A DNA stretch of 64,000 nt from Kitasatospora setae KM-6054 (GTDB lineage: Bacteria > Actinomycetota > Actinomycetes > Streptomycetales > Streptomycetaceae). Below are positions 17,368-26,046 of the stretch, in pieces. Both the position numbers and the translations under genes were made by a program. The DNA lies in NCBI RefSeq assembly GCF_000269985.1, contig NC_016109.1, positions 7,157,001 to 7,221,000 of the forward strand. Reading direction: 5' to 3'. The notes under the pieces were generated by a model, which was given only the letters and a program-made list of their open reading frames with translations, searched no databases and was not told the origin of the DNA. How positions within the stretch are numbered: the stretch's first letter is position 1; each line of letters starts with the position of its first letter.

Positions 17368-18978
17368 ATGCGCGTCCGTGACCTGCTCGCCCCCGGAGCC
17401 CCCCGACTGCGCCTGCTCACCGGCGAGGACGAGCTCGACCGGCAGGTCACCGGCGTCATGACCACCGACCTCCAGGACCCCGGCCGCTACCTGCACGGCG
17501 GCGAACTCGTCCTCACCGGCATGCTCTGGCGCACCGACCCCGCCGACTCCGAGCGCTTCGTCCGTACCGTCGTCGCGGGCGGCGCCGCCGCGCTCGGCGC
17601 CGGCGAGGCCGAGGTCGGCCCCGTCCCCGCCGACCTCGCCGCGGCCTGCCGCCGGCACCGGCTGCCGCTGCTCGCCGTCCCCGACGACGTCGCCTTCGGC
17701 GCCGTCACCGAGTACGTCGGCCGCCAGGTCTCCGCCGACCGCGCCGCCGACCTCTCCGCCCTGGTCGACCGGCACCGCCTGCTGGTCTCCGCCGCCGGCG
17801 CCGGCGGCCTCGACGCCGTCCTCGACCTGCTCGGCGGCGACCTCGACCTCGACTGCTGGGTCCTCACCCCCACCGGCCGGACCGTCGCCGGCCCCGCCGA
17901 CCGGCTCCCCGCCGCCGACCGCGACCAGCTCGCCCGCGCCCACCTCGCCGCCCAGCGCCAGCGCCGCCGCCCCCCGCACCGGATCCGGCTCGCCGACGGC
18001 ACCTACTCGCTGCTGCCCGCCGCCGCCGAACCCACCGGAACGGCCGGAGCGGACGCCGACACCCCCCTCGCCGACTGGATCCTCGCCGTCGCCGGCGACG
18101 TCACCGAGTGGACCCCCAAGCGCCAGCAGCTCGCCGAGAACCTGGCCCGGCTGGTCGCCGCCGAACGCACCCGCCGCGACGAGGGCCGCCGACTGCGCCG
18201 CCGGATCGCCGACGAGGTCCTCGCCCTGCTCCAGCGCGACGCCGACCCCGCCGAGACCAGCCGCGCCCTCCGGGCGTCCACCACCATGGCCGCCCGCTAC
18301 GAGGGCTCCACCGAGACCTCCGGTCCCGGCCCCCAGTGGCTGGTGCTCTCCGCCGACGCCACCGGCCTGCCCGACGGCGCGCTGCGCCCGATCCTGGAGG
18401 AAGCGCTGGCCGGCGCCACCGACCGGGCCCTGGTCGCCACCCTCGGCCCGACCGGCGCCGTCGCCGTGCTGCCCGCCCTCGACGCCCCCGTCCCGGCCGA
18501 CGCCGTCCGCGCCCTGCTCGCCCCGCTGGAGGCCGGCCTCGGCTCCGAGGGCCGGATCACCGTCGGCGTCTGCGCCCCCGCCGCCGAGTCCGGCGGCCTG
18601 CGCGGCGCCCTGGAGGAGGCCCGGCACGCCCGCCGGATCGCCGCCGCCCGGGTCGGCCGGGTCTGCGTCGCCGGGCCCGAGGAACTCGCCTCGCACGTCC
18701 TGCTGCTGGCCGCCGTCCCCGACGAGGTCCGCCGGGCCTTCCGCAGCCGGCTGCTCGACAAGGTCATCGCCTACGACCTCGAACACCAGGCCGACCTGGT
18801 CCGCACCCTGGAGGCGTTCCTCCGCTCCGACGGCTCCTGGACCCGCTGCGCCGCCCAGTTGCACGTCCACGTCAACACGCTGCGCTACCGGATCGGCCGG
18901 ATCGAGGAGCTCACCGGCCGCGACCTCTCCCGGCTGGAGGACCGGGTCGACTTCTACCTCGCCCTGGAGCTCTCCTGA
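17368..18978 (+). CDS. PucR-family transcriptional regulator of purine catabolism
   Basis: A 536-residue protein with an N-terminal purine-catabolism regulator domain (DLLAPGAPRLRLLTGED, YLHGGELVLTGMLW) and a C-terminal PucR helix-turn-helix (RSDGSWTRCAAQLHVHVNTL, then RYRIGRIEELTGRDL, about residues 475-530), separated by a GGDEF-like middle region. Members sense purine or nitrogen status and control uptake and degradation genes. It is divergent from the xanthine dehydrogenase operon, so that operon is its likely target. GAAGGG provides the ribosome binding site. No clear operator could be fixed in 17085-17367. Confidence 0.92.
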   Translation: MRVRDLLAPGAPRLRLLTGEDELDRQVTGVMTTDLQDPGRYLHGGELVLTGMLWRTDPADSERFVRTVVAGGAAALGAGEAEVGPVPADLAAACRRHRLPLLAVPDDVAFGAVTEYVGRQVSADRAADLSALVDRHRLLVSAAGAGGLDAVLDLLGGDLDLDCWVLTPTGRTVAGPADRLPAADRDQLARAHLAAQRQRRRPPHRIRLADGTYSLLPAAAEPTGTAGADADTPLADWILAVAGDVTEWTPKRQQLAENLARLVAAERTRRDEGRRLRRRIADEVLALLQRDADPAETSRALRASTTMAARYEGSTETSGPGPQWLVLSADATGLPDGALRPILEEALAGATDRALVATLGPTGAVAVLPALDAPVPADAVRALLAPLEAGLGSEGRITVGVCAPAAESGGLRGALEEARHARRIAAARVGRVCVAGPEELASHVLLLAAVPDEVRRAFRSRLLDKVIAYDLEHQADLVRTLEAFLRSDGSWTRCAAQLHVHVNTLRYRIGRIEELTGRDLSRLEDRVDFYLALELS

Positions 18979-18991
18979 GAGCGGGGAACGC

Positions 18992-19030
18992 GGAGGGGGC
19001 CGGAGCGGCGTCACCGCTCCGGCCCCCTCC
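18992..19030. terminator. Bidirectional hairpin terminator
   Basis: A perfect 17-bp stem (GGAGGGGGCCGGAGCGG and its complement) with a 5-base loop, between the convergent ends of the PucR and esterase genes; it should serve both strands. Confidence 0.85.
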
Positions 19031-19038
19031 GGGTGCCG

Positions 19039-20193
19039 TCAGTGCTGGACCGGGATCACGCCGGTCAGCCAGGTGAAGACCCCCGGCACCATCGGCTTCC
19101 AGACGTCGCTGCTGTGCGCCCCGCTGGTCTCCTGCACGGTGACGGTGGTCGGCGCCTTCGCGGCGGCCTTCAGCGCCTCGCCCGCCTCCAGGCCGTCGCC
19201 CTTGTTGCCGCTGACGTACAGCGCGGTCTTCGGCGGGGTCTTGGCCGACTTCAGGATGTTCAGCGGGTTGGCGGCCTCGCGCAGCTGCGGGTCCTTCGCG
19301 GTCAGCGAGCGGTCCTCGACGGCCGGGTCGTTGTAGCCGGAGAGGCTGACCCCGGCCCGGTACCGGTTCGGGTGCTCCACGGCGAGCTTCGCGGCGCAGT
19401 GCCCGCCCGCCGAGTAGCCGGCCACCGCCCAGCGGTCGGGCGAGGCGTCGACCCGGAAGTTGTCGAGCACCATCTGCGGGACGTCCCGGGAGAGCCAGGC
19501 GTCCGCGTTGACCTTGCCGGGGACGTCCGCGCAGCCGGTGTCGGTGCTGTCGCCGAGCAGGTTGGTGCGCGGCGAGACCAGGATGAACGGGGCGACCTGG
19601 CCGCTCTGCATCATCGGCTTCAACTGCTCGGACACCTTCAGGGTGCCGAACCAGGTCTTGGAGGAGCCCGGCCAGCCCGGCAGCAGCTCCACCACCGGGA
19701 AGGTCTTGTCCTTGAACGCCGGGTCGTTGTACTGCGGCGGCAGCCAGACCAGCACCTCGCCGTCCACGCCGGAGACCGCGCCCTTCAGGTCGGTGGTCTG
19801 CACGTCGTTCGGGACCTTCGGGTCGCCGACCGGCTTGAACTGCTGGATCACCTTGGCCCGTTGGGCGTCGTTGTTGGGCTGCCCGGTGGCGCCCGCGCCG
19901 GCCCCGCCGGCCCCGCCGTCGTCGGTCTGCGCCTGCACGTTCGGCACCGCCCGGACGTGGTTGCCGGTGCCCAGCAGGTCGTCCCAGCTGCCGTAGATCA
20001 GGTTGGCGTTGTTGACCATCACGAACACCGTCAGGACGGCGGTGAGCTGGCAGAACAGCAGCATCGCGATCCTGGAGACCGCCTGGACGGGCTTCGGCCC
20101 GCGCACCCGCCCCCACAACAGCAGCGCCACCACGATCGAGATCGGCACCAGGACGATCGTGAGGAGGAGGAACGGGGTGCCTGTCAGCTGCAT
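19039..20193 (-). CDS. Membrane-anchored alpha/beta-hydrolase (putative esterase, mycolyltransferase-like)
   Basis: A 384-residue protein with two membrane segments (about residues 5-27 and 40-62), a Gly/Ala-rich linker and an extracytoplasmic esterase domain of the Esterase D/antigen 85-like group. The nucleophile elbow GYSAGG lies near residue 258, the probable acid in GNKGDGLEAG near 332, and the His in SGAHSSDVW near 362. The substrate is unknown; acyl or acetyl esters on envelope material are plausible. The ATG at 20193 follows GAGAC. It is divergent from the ROK kinase gene with a 237-base gap. Confidence 0.83.
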   Translation of the reverse strand: MQLTGTPFLLLTIVLVPISIVVALLLWGRVRGPKPVQAVSRIAMLLFCQLTAVLTVFVMVNNANLIYGSWDDLLGTGNHVRAVPNVQAQTDDGGAGGAGAGATGQPNNDAQRAKVIQQFKPVGDPKVPNDVQTTDLKGAVSGVDGEVLVWLPPQYNDPAFKDKTFPVVELLPGWPGSSKTWFGTLKVSEQLKPMMQSGQVAPFILVSPRTNLLGDSTDTGCADVPGKVNADAWLSRDVPQMVLDNFRVDASPDRWAVAGYSAGGHCAAKLAVEHPNRYRAGVSLSGYNDPAVEDRSLTAKDPQLREAANPLNILKSAKTPPKTALYVSGNKGDGLEAGEALKAAAKAPTTVTVQETSGAHSSDVWKPMVPGVFTWLTGVIPVQH

Positions 20194-20263
20194 GGAGGTC
20201 TCTCGAATCGGTTCGTCCGGCCGTCCGGGGCAAGGTCCCCCGGTTCACGCATCACACTTGTCA

Positions 20264-20280
20264 GACTGCGTCACACAGTC
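20264..20280. promoter_or_regulatory. Inverted repeat in the divergent esterase/ROK gap
   Basis: GACTG-CGTCACA-CAGTC, 5-bp perfect arms, 71 bases upstream of the esterase start. It may be an operator; the evidence is only its symmetry and position. Confidence 0.3.
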
Positions 20281-20321
20281 GATCAGTTGCTGTCGACACC
20301 AGCGGAAACCTGAGAGGAACA

Positions 20322-20335
20322 TCACGTTTTCGTGA
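20322..20335. promoter_or_regulatory. Inverted repeat TCACG-TTTT-CGTGA
   Basis: Perfect 5-bp arms around TTTT in an AT-richer patch between the esterase and ROK kinase genes, about 96 bases before the ROK start. It looks like an operator half-site pair rather than a terminator. Confidence 0.35.
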
Positions 20336-20430
20336 GAATCCGCTGGGTGCTGTGCACTCAGTCTGCCAGTTCGCCCACAGCCCTCCGACACCGGACCGCA
20401 ACCTTTACCCAATCAAGGAGCATTCGTTCC

Positions 20431-21540
20431 GTGACCCGCGCCGACCGCCCCGCCCGCCCGCCCCGCCCCGCCCTGCCGAACCTGCTGGGCCTCGGCCCGC
20501 GCGCCGAGCGCCGCCGCCGCACGCTGCCCGCCGGAGTGCTGCGGCTCCCCACCGTCGGGGTCGACATCGGCGGCACCAAGGTGGTCGCGGGCGTGGTCGA
20601 CGGCGACGGCAACGTGGTGGACCGGCTGCGCACCGAGACCCCCGACAAGAGCAAGAGCCCCCGGGTGGTCGAGGACGTCATCGTCGACCTCGTGCTGGAA
20701 CTCGCCGACAAGCACGACGTGCACGCCGTCGGCGTCGGCGCGGCCGGCTGGGTCGACGCCGAGCGCTCCACCGTGCTGTTCGCCCCGCACCTGAACTGGC
20801 GCGGCGAACCGCTGCGGGAGGCGCTCAGCGCCCGGCTGCGGTTCCCCGTCGTGGTGGAGAACGACGCCAACGCGGCCGCCTGGGCGGAGTGGCGGTTCGG
20901 CGCCGGGCGCGGCGAGGACCACATGGTGATGATCACCCTCGGCACCGGGATCGGCGGCGCCGTCGTCCGGGACGGCCGCGTCGACCGGGGCAAGCACGGC
21001 CTGGCCGGCGAGTTCGGCCACATGCAGGTGGTGCCCGGCGGCCACCGCTGCCCGTGCGGCAACCGGGGCTGCTGGGAGCAGTACTCGTCCGGCAACGCGC
21101 TGGTCCGGGAGGCCCGCGGCCTGGCCGCCGAGGAGTCCCCGGTGGTCCAGCCGCTGCTGGCCCGGGCCGGCGGCACCCCGCTGGGCATCACCGGGCCGCT
21201 GGTCACCGAGGCCGCCCGGGACGGCGACCCGGTCGCCGTCGAACTGCTCTACGAGGTCGGCCGCTGGCTGGGCGTCGGCATCGCCAACCTCGCCGCCGCG
21301 CTCGACCCCGGACGCTTCGTCATCGGAGGCGGCGTCAGCGAGGCCGGCGACCTGCTGATCGGCCCCGCCCGCGACGCCTTCGGCCGCACCCTCACCGGCC
21401 GCGGCTTCCGCCCCGAGGCCGACCTCGTGCCCGCCGCCCTCGGCAACGAGGCCGGCCTGGTCGGCGCCGCGGACCTGGCCCGCCAGCTCGCCCGCCGCTT
21501 CCGCACCGTCAAGCGCCGCCGGATCGGACGCGACGCCTGA
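20431..21540 (+). CDS. ROK-family sugar kinase (glucokinase-like)
   Basis: A 369-residue protein with the ROK signatures: phosphate-binding GVDIGGTKVV, ENDANAAAWAE, GTGIGGAVV and the zinc site CPCGNRGCWEQY. ROK kinases phosphorylate glucose or related hexoses; ROK repressors carry an N-terminal helix-turn-helix, which is missing here. Instead there is a basic, Pro/Arg-rich leader of about 45 residues. The GTG at 20431 has AAGGAG ten bases upstream. It faces the MFS transporter tail to tail, which gives no evidence of the substrate. Confidence 0.9.
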   Translation: MTRADRPARPPRPALPNLLGLGPRAERRRRTLPAGVLRLPTVGVDIGGTKVVAGVVDGDGNVVDRLRTETPDKSKSPRVVEDVIVDLVLELADKHDVHAVGVGAAGWVDAERSTVLFAPHLNWRGEPLREALSARLRFPVVVENDANAAAWAEWRFGAGRGEDHMVMITLGTGIGGAVVRDGRVDRGKHGLAGEFGHMQVVPGGHRCPCGNRGCWEQYSSGNALVREARGLAAEESPVVQPLLARAGGTPLGITGPLVTEAARDGDPVAVELLYEVGRWLGVGIANLAAALDPGRFVIGGGVSEAGDLLIGPARDAFGRTLTGRGFRPEADLVPAALGNEAGLVGAADLARQLARRFRTVKRRRIGRDA

Positions 21541-21569
21541 CGGCGGGCCGTCCGAAGGACGCGGGGGCG

Positions 21570-22805
21570 CTACGAGCCCCGGGCGGTGGTCGCGTCGGCG
21601 CTCGCGGTCGTCGTCGCGCTCGTCGGCCGGGCCTGGGCCTGGCCCCGGGCCGCCGGCCGGGCGGGGGGCCGCAGGCCGAGCGCGCCCGCGGTGAGGACCA
21701 GGGCGGCGGCCAGCGCGGTGACCAGGACGAAGGAGACGGTCAGCGAAGCGGCCTGGGCGACCACGCCGATGACGGCGGGGGCGAGCAGCCCGGCGGTGTA
21801 GGTGAGGGTGGCGACCCCGGCGATGGCCCGGCTCGGTTCGGCGGTCCGCCCGGCGGCGGCGAAGGCGAGCGGGACGACGACGGCGACCCCGATCCCGATC
21901 AGGCCGAAGCCCGGCACGGCCAGCCCGGGGGAGGAGGCGGCGACCACCAGGGCGCCGCCGAGCGCGGCCACCGACCCGCCCAGCCGGACGGTGCGGACCG
22001 GACCCAGCCGCCGGACCACCAGGTCGCCGGCCAGCCGGGCGGCGGACATGGTCGCGGCGAAGGCGGTGAACGCGAAGGCCGCGGTGCTCGGCGAGGCGCC
22101 GGTGACGTCCCGCAGGTAGACCCCGCCCCAGTCCATGCTGGCGCCCTCCGCGAAGACCCCGCAGAACCCGACCGCGCCGATCGCCAGCGCGGCCCGCGGC
22201 GGCAGGCCGAAGCGCGGCGGCGCGTCCTCGTCCGGGGCGGGGCGCACGTCGGCCAGCTCCCGGCAGGCGAGCAGGGCCAGCCCGGCGAGCAGCACCGCGG
22301 TCAGCGCCAACTGCGGCCGGGCGTCCAGGTCCTGGTGGGCCGCCAGCACGCCGAGGCCGGAGGCGAGCAGGCCGCCCGCGCTCCACATCCCGTGCAGGCC
22401 GGCCATGATCGACCGGCCGACCCGCCGCTCCACCTCCACGCCCTGCGCGTTGAGCTGCACCGACGCCATGCCGGAGGTCGCGCCGTAGGCCAGCAGGGCC
22501 GCCCAGAACGCGGCCAGGTTCGGCGCGAGCGCGGGCAGCGCCAGGACGAGGCACCACAGCACCATCAGCCCGCGCACCGCCGCCCGCGAGCCGTACCGGT
22601 GCGCGACCCGGCCGGCCATCGGCATCGCCAGCGAGGCGCCGATCGCGGGGGCGACCAGGGCCAGTCCGAGTTCGCCGGGGGTCAGGCCCAGGTGCTCCTG
22701 GATCCACGGGATCCGGGTGACGAAGCTGCCGGTGACGGCCCCGTGCACCGCGAAGACCACGGTGAACCGTCTCCTGGCCCGGCGGGCCTCCTGATAGCCG
22801 TCCAT
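21570..22805 (-). CDS. MFS transporter (YbjJ-like)
   Basis: A 411-residue membrane protein with about 12 hydrophobic segments and MFS features: an opening segment FTVVFAVHGAVTGSFVTRIP with a typical charged loop after helix 2 (GRVAHRYGSRAAVR), then LLAYGATSGMASVQLNAQG and the second-half loop VRRLGPVRTVRLGG. The sequence resembles the YbjJ-like branch of uncertain substrate. The C-terminal tail is Arg/Ala/Thr-rich. The ATG is at 22805. An inverted repeat at 22918-22940 lies upstream and could be its operator. Confidence 0.85.
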   Translation of the reverse strand: MDGYQEARRARRRFTVVFAVHGAVTGSFVTRIPWIQEHLGLTPGELGLALVAPAIGASLAMPMAGRVAHRYGSRAAVRGLMVLWCLVLALPALAPNLAAFWAALLAYGATSGMASVQLNAQGVEVERRVGRSIMAGLHGMWSAGGLLASGLGVLAAHQDLDARPQLALTAVLLAGLALLACRELADVRPAPDEDAPPRFGLPPRAALAIGAVGFCGVFAEGASMDWGGVYLRDVTGASPSTAAFAFTAFAATMSAARLAGDLVVRRLGPVRTVRLGGSVAALGGALVVAASSPGLAVPGFGLIGIGVAVVVPLAFAAAGRTAEPSRAIAGVATLTYTAGLLAPAVIGVVAQAASLTVSFVLVTALAAALVLTAGALGLRPPARPAARGQAQARPTSATTTASADATTARGS

Positions 22806-22917
22806 GTTCCCAGCACGCTCCCCGCGGGTCGGATCGTTTCGAGGGGTCGCCGGAGGCAGCCCGCAGGGGGCGGCCCCGGGGGCCGGCGGATGACCGGCCG
22901 GGCGACCGGCACAGAAA

Positions 22918-22940
22918 CTATCAGGAAGGGACCCTGATAG
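22918..22940. promoter_or_regulatory. Inverted repeat CTATCAGG-N7-CCTGATAG (candidate operator)
   Basis: Perfect 8-bp arms separated by 7 bases in the 356-base gene-free gap 22806-23161 between the divergent MFS and gamma-glutamyltransferase genes. It lies 113 bases from the MFS start and in the only AT-rich part of the gap. The geometry is that of a dimeric repressor site. Confidence 0.5.
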
Positions 22941-22955
22941 ATAGAACTTTGGTCT

Positions 22956-23003
22956 GGACCATCTCCCGGACCATCTCCCGGACCGCCTCCCGGACCGCCG
23001 CGC
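22956..23003 (+). repeat. Four tandem 12-bp units (GGACCATCTCCC type)
   Basis: GGACCATCTCCC occurs twice, followed by GGACCGCCTCCC and GGACCGCCGCGC, next to the inverted repeat in the same gap. It may be a multi-site regulatory element or simple slippage. Confidence 0.6.
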
Positions 23004-23161
23004 GGCCCCCCCCGGTGGGCTCCGGCGGGGTGGTCCGTGGCGCCGGGTTGACGCCGCGTCAACACCGCGTGAAACCGCCCCGGGATGGCCGGTTGAGCCG
23101 TTGTCCGGAGCACGGCGGCTGTGGGAGAACGGGAGGCCCGACGCCGTCCCCTGGAGGCCGC

Positions 23162-24958
23162 ATGCGCACCCGCGCCCGTCTCGTCCCCGTCCTCGCGCTC
23201 GTCACCGCCACCGGTCTGCTCGGCGCCGCCGCGCCCGCCCAGGCCGGACAGGCGCCGCCGGGGAAGCAGCCGGTCGCGGCCGGCTGGGGCGGGGCGGTCT
23301 CCAGCGTGGACGCGGACGCCACCGCCGCCGGCCTGGAGGTGCTGCGCCGCGGCGGCAACGCGGTCGACGCCGCGGTCGCGACGGCCGCCGCGCTCGGCGT
23401 CACCGAGCCGTACTCGGCGGGCATCGGCGGCGGCGGGTACTTCGTCCACTACGACGCCCGGACCGGCAGGGTCGAGACGATCGACGGCCGGGAGACCGCC
23501 TCCCGCACCGCCGACGCCGCGCTGTTCCAGGAGAACGGCACCCCGATCCCGTTCGCCGACGCCGTCACCAGCGGCCTGTCCGTCGGCGTGCCCGGCACCG
23601 CCGCCACCTGGGAGCAGGCGCTGCGCCGCTGGGGCAGCCGCAGCCTGGACGAGGTGCTGAAGCCGGCCGAGCGGATCGCCGACCGGGGCTTCACCGTCGA
23701 CCAGACCTTCCGCGACCAGACCGCCGCCAACCAGTCCCGGTTCCAGGACTTCCCGGCCAGCCGCGCGCTGTTCCTGCCGGGCGGCCAGCTGCCGGTGGTC
23801 GGCACCGCCTTCCGCAACCCCGAACTCGCCGCCACCTACCGCGAGCTGGGCCGCCGCGGCACCGACGCGCTGTACCGCGGCCCGATCGGCGCCGACGTGG
23901 TGCGCACCCTGCAGCACCCGCCGGTCGACCCCGCCTCCGGCCGCACCGCCCGCCCCGGCAAGGTGGACGCCGCCGACCTGGCCGCCTACCGGGTCCGCTT
24001 CCAGGAGCCCACCCACGTCTCCTACCGGGGCCTGGACGTGTACGGCCCCGCGCCGTCCTCCTCCGGCGGGACGACGGTCGGCGAGGCGCTGAACGTGCTG
24101 GCCGCCGGCCGCGCCGCCGACCTGACCGACCCCGCCCAGTACGACCACCGGTACCTGGAGGCCAGCCGGATCGCGTTCGCCGACCGCAACCGCTGGGTCG
24201 GCGACCCGAGCGCCGTCCAGGTCCCCACCCGGCAGCTGCTCGACCCGGCCTACGCCGCCTCCCGGGCCTGCCTGATCGACCCCGCCCACGCGCTGACCAG
24301 CCCGCTCGCCCCCGGCGACCCGTACCACCCGGCGCCCTGCGCCACCGCCGGACCGGCCGTCGCCGAACCCTACGAGGGCCAGAGCACCACCCACCTGACC
24401 GTCGCCGACCGCTGGGGCAACGTGGTGGCGTACACGCTGACCATCGAGCAGACCGGCGGCAGCGGCATCACCGTGCCCGGCCGCGGCTTCCTGCTCAACA
24501 ACGAGCTGACCGACTTCGACTTCGCGCCGCTCACCCCCGGCGTCCCCGACCCGAACCTGCCCGGGCCCGGCAAGCGGCCGCGCTCGTCGATCTCGCCGAC
24601 CGTCGTGCTCAAGGACGGCAAGCCCTACCTGGCGCTCGGCTCGCCCGGCGGCGCCACCATCATCACCACCGTCCTCCAGGTGCTGACCGGCCGGGTCGAC
24701 CGCGGGCTGAGCCTGGAGCAGGCCATCGCCGCGCCCCGGGCCAGCCAGCGCAACACCGCCGCCACCCAGGCCGAACCGGCCTTCCTGGCCTCGCCCGAGG
24801 CGGCCCGGCTGAAGGAGCTCGGCCACGTCTTCGCGTCGGTGCCGGAGATCGGCGCCGCGACCGGCGTCGAGCGGCTGCCGGACGGCCGCTGGCTGGCCGC
24901 CGCCGAACCCGTCCGGCGCGGCGGCGGCGCGGCCGGGGTGGTGCGGCCCACCGGCTGA
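23162..24958 (+). CDS. Secreted gamma-glutamyltransferase
   Basis: A 598-residue protein with a Sec signal (MRTRARLVPVLALVTATGLL, cleavage near AQA) and the gamma-glutamyltranspeptidase fold. The precursor is cut before the catalytic Thr in QSTTHLTVAD (Thr409), giving large and small subunits; the later motifs LLNNELTDF and GKRPRSSISPTVV fit the small subunit. It removes or transfers gamma-glutamyl groups from glutathione or peptides outside the cell. The ATG at 23162 has GGAGG five bases upstream. The length is normal. Confidence 0.93.
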   Translation: MRTRARLVPVLALVTATGLLGAAAPAQAGQAPPGKQPVAAGWGGAVSSVDADATAAGLEVLRRGGNAVDAAVATAAALGVTEPYSAGIGGGGYFVHYDARTGRVETIDGRETASRTADAALFQENGTPIPFADAVTSGLSVGVPGTAATWEQALRRWGSRSLDEVLKPAERIADRGFTVDQTFRDQTAANQSRFQDFPASRALFLPGGQLPVVGTAFRNPELAATYRELGRRGTDALYRGPIGADVVRTLQHPPVDPASGRTARPGKVDAADLAAYRVRFQEPTHVSYRGLDVYGPAPSSSGGTTVGEALNVLAAGRAADLTDPAQYDHRYLEASRIAFADRNRWVGDPSAVQVPTRQLLDPAYAASRACLIDPAHALTSPLAPGDPYHPAPCATAGPAVAEPYEGQSTTHLTVADRWGNVVAYTLTIEQTGGSGITVPGRGFLLNNELTDFDFAPLTPGVPDPNLPGPGKRPRSSISPTVVLKDGKPYLALGSPGGATIITTVLQVLTGRVDRGLSLEQAIAAPRASQRNTAATQAEPAFLASPEAARLKELGHVFASVPEIGAATGVERLPDGRWLAAAEPVRRGGGAAGVVRPTG

Positions 24959-25066
24959 TCCGGGGTCAGCGGCCGGTCGCCGTCGGCGGCGGGCGGTATG
25001 TTCGGACGGGGTGCCCGGCCAGTGCGCCGGGGCCCCGTCCGTCCGCACCGCCGAGGGAAGGCCGCC

Positions 25067-25879
25067 GTGACCGTCCGCATCGCCACCTGGAACATCAACT
25101 CCGTCACCGCCCGGCTGCCCAAGCTGCTGGAGTGGCTGGAGTCCGCCGCGCCGGACGTGCTCTGCCTGCAGGAACTCAAGTGCGCCACCGACGCGTTCCC
25201 CGCCGAGGCGGTCGCCGAGCTGGGCTACGAGTCCGCCGCGCACGGCGACGGCCGGTGGAACGGCGTCGCCCTGCTGTCCCGGATCGGCCTGGCGGACGTC
25301 GTCCGCGACCTGCCCGCCCAGCCCGGCTACCGGGCCGACGACGCCGACCCGGCCGAGGCCCCGGTGGTCGAGCCGCGCGCGATCGCCGCGACCTGCGGCC
25401 CGGTCCGGGTCTGGTCGGTGTACGTGCCCAACGGCCGCGAGGTCGACCACGCCCACTACCGCTACAAGCTGGAGTGGATGGCCGCGCTGCGCGACGCCGT
25501 CCGCGACGACGCGGCGGGCGGCCGCCCGTTCGCCGTGCTCGGCGACTTCAACGTCGCCCCCACCGACGAGGACGTCTACGACCTCGCCGCCTTCGCGGGC
25601 CTCACCCACGTCACCGCCCCCGAGCGCGCCACCCTCGCCGCCCTCCGGGAGCTCGGCCTGCGGGACGTCGTCCCCCGCCCGCTCAAGTACGACCGGCCGT
25701 ACACCTTCTGGGACTACCGGGCGCTGGCCTTCCCGAAGAACCGCGGCATGCGGATCGACCTGACCTACGCGAACGAGCCGTTCGCGGACGCCGTCACCGA
25801 CACCTACGTCGACCGCGAGGCCCGCAAGGGCAAGGGCACCTCCGACCACGCGCCGGTGGTGGTCGACCTCGACCTGTGA
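25067..25879 (+). CDS. xthA: Exodeoxyribonuclease III (AP endonuclease family)
   Basis: A 270-residue protein of the exonuclease/endonuclease/phosphatase fold: N9 and N11 in TWNINSVTARL, metal-binding E36 in CLQELKC, GDFNVAPTDEDVYD (Asp and Asn of the active site) and the C-terminal SDHAPVV. It cuts DNA at abasic sites and degrades 3' ends in base-excision repair. The GTG at 25067 is preceded by GGGAAGG. The short gap after the gamma-glutamyltransferase gene contains no obvious terminator, but the two functions are unrelated. Confidence 0.93.
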   Translation: MTVRIATWNINSVTARLPKLLEWLESAAPDVLCLQELKCATDAFPAEAVAELGYESAAHGDGRWNGVALLSRIGLADVVRDLPAQPGYRADDADPAEAPVVEPRAIAATCGPVRVWSVYVPNGREVDHAHYRYKLEWMAALRDAVRDDAAGGRPFAVLGDFNVAPTDEDVYDLAAFAGLTHVTAPERATLAALRELGLRDVVPRPLKYDRPYTFWDYRALAFPKNRGMRIDLTYANEPFADAVTDTYVDREARKGKGTSDHAPVVVDLDL

Positions 25880-25882
25880 GAC

Positions 25883-25927
25883 CCGGGGGCTTCCCGGTCG
25901 GCGTCAGCCCCGCCGGGAAGCCCCCGG
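25883..25927 (+). terminator. Terminator of the exonuclease III gene
   Basis: A 15-bp perfect stem (CCGGGGGCTTCCCGG / CCGGGAAGCCCCCGG) with a 15-base loop, beginning four bases after the stop codon. Confidence 0.8.
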
Positions 25928-26008
25928 CCGTCGGCGTCGTTCCCGGCTCGGTGAAACCCCAGGTGGCGGGCGGTCGGTGGAGATTTCCGCGCCGGTATTC
26001 TCTGAGTG

Positions 26009-26041
26009 TATAGACGTGGAGTGTACGCGCGGCGTACGCTC
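26009..26041 (+). promoter_or_regulatory. Promoter and operator of the PadR-ABC operon
   Basis: A candidate -10 TATAGA (26009-26014) is followed at once by the inverted repeat GAGTGTACGC-GCG-GCGTACGCTC (26019-26041; one mismatch between 10-base arms), ending five bases before the PadR ATG. This is a good position for autorepression by the PadR protein. Confidence 0.65.
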
Positions 26042-26046
26042 CGCTC

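Noticed and set aside
22682..25849. Reverse-strand reading frame of about 1055 codons over gamma-glutamyltransferase and exonuclease III
   Set aside because: It is antisense to two clear enzymes and has low-complexity composition.
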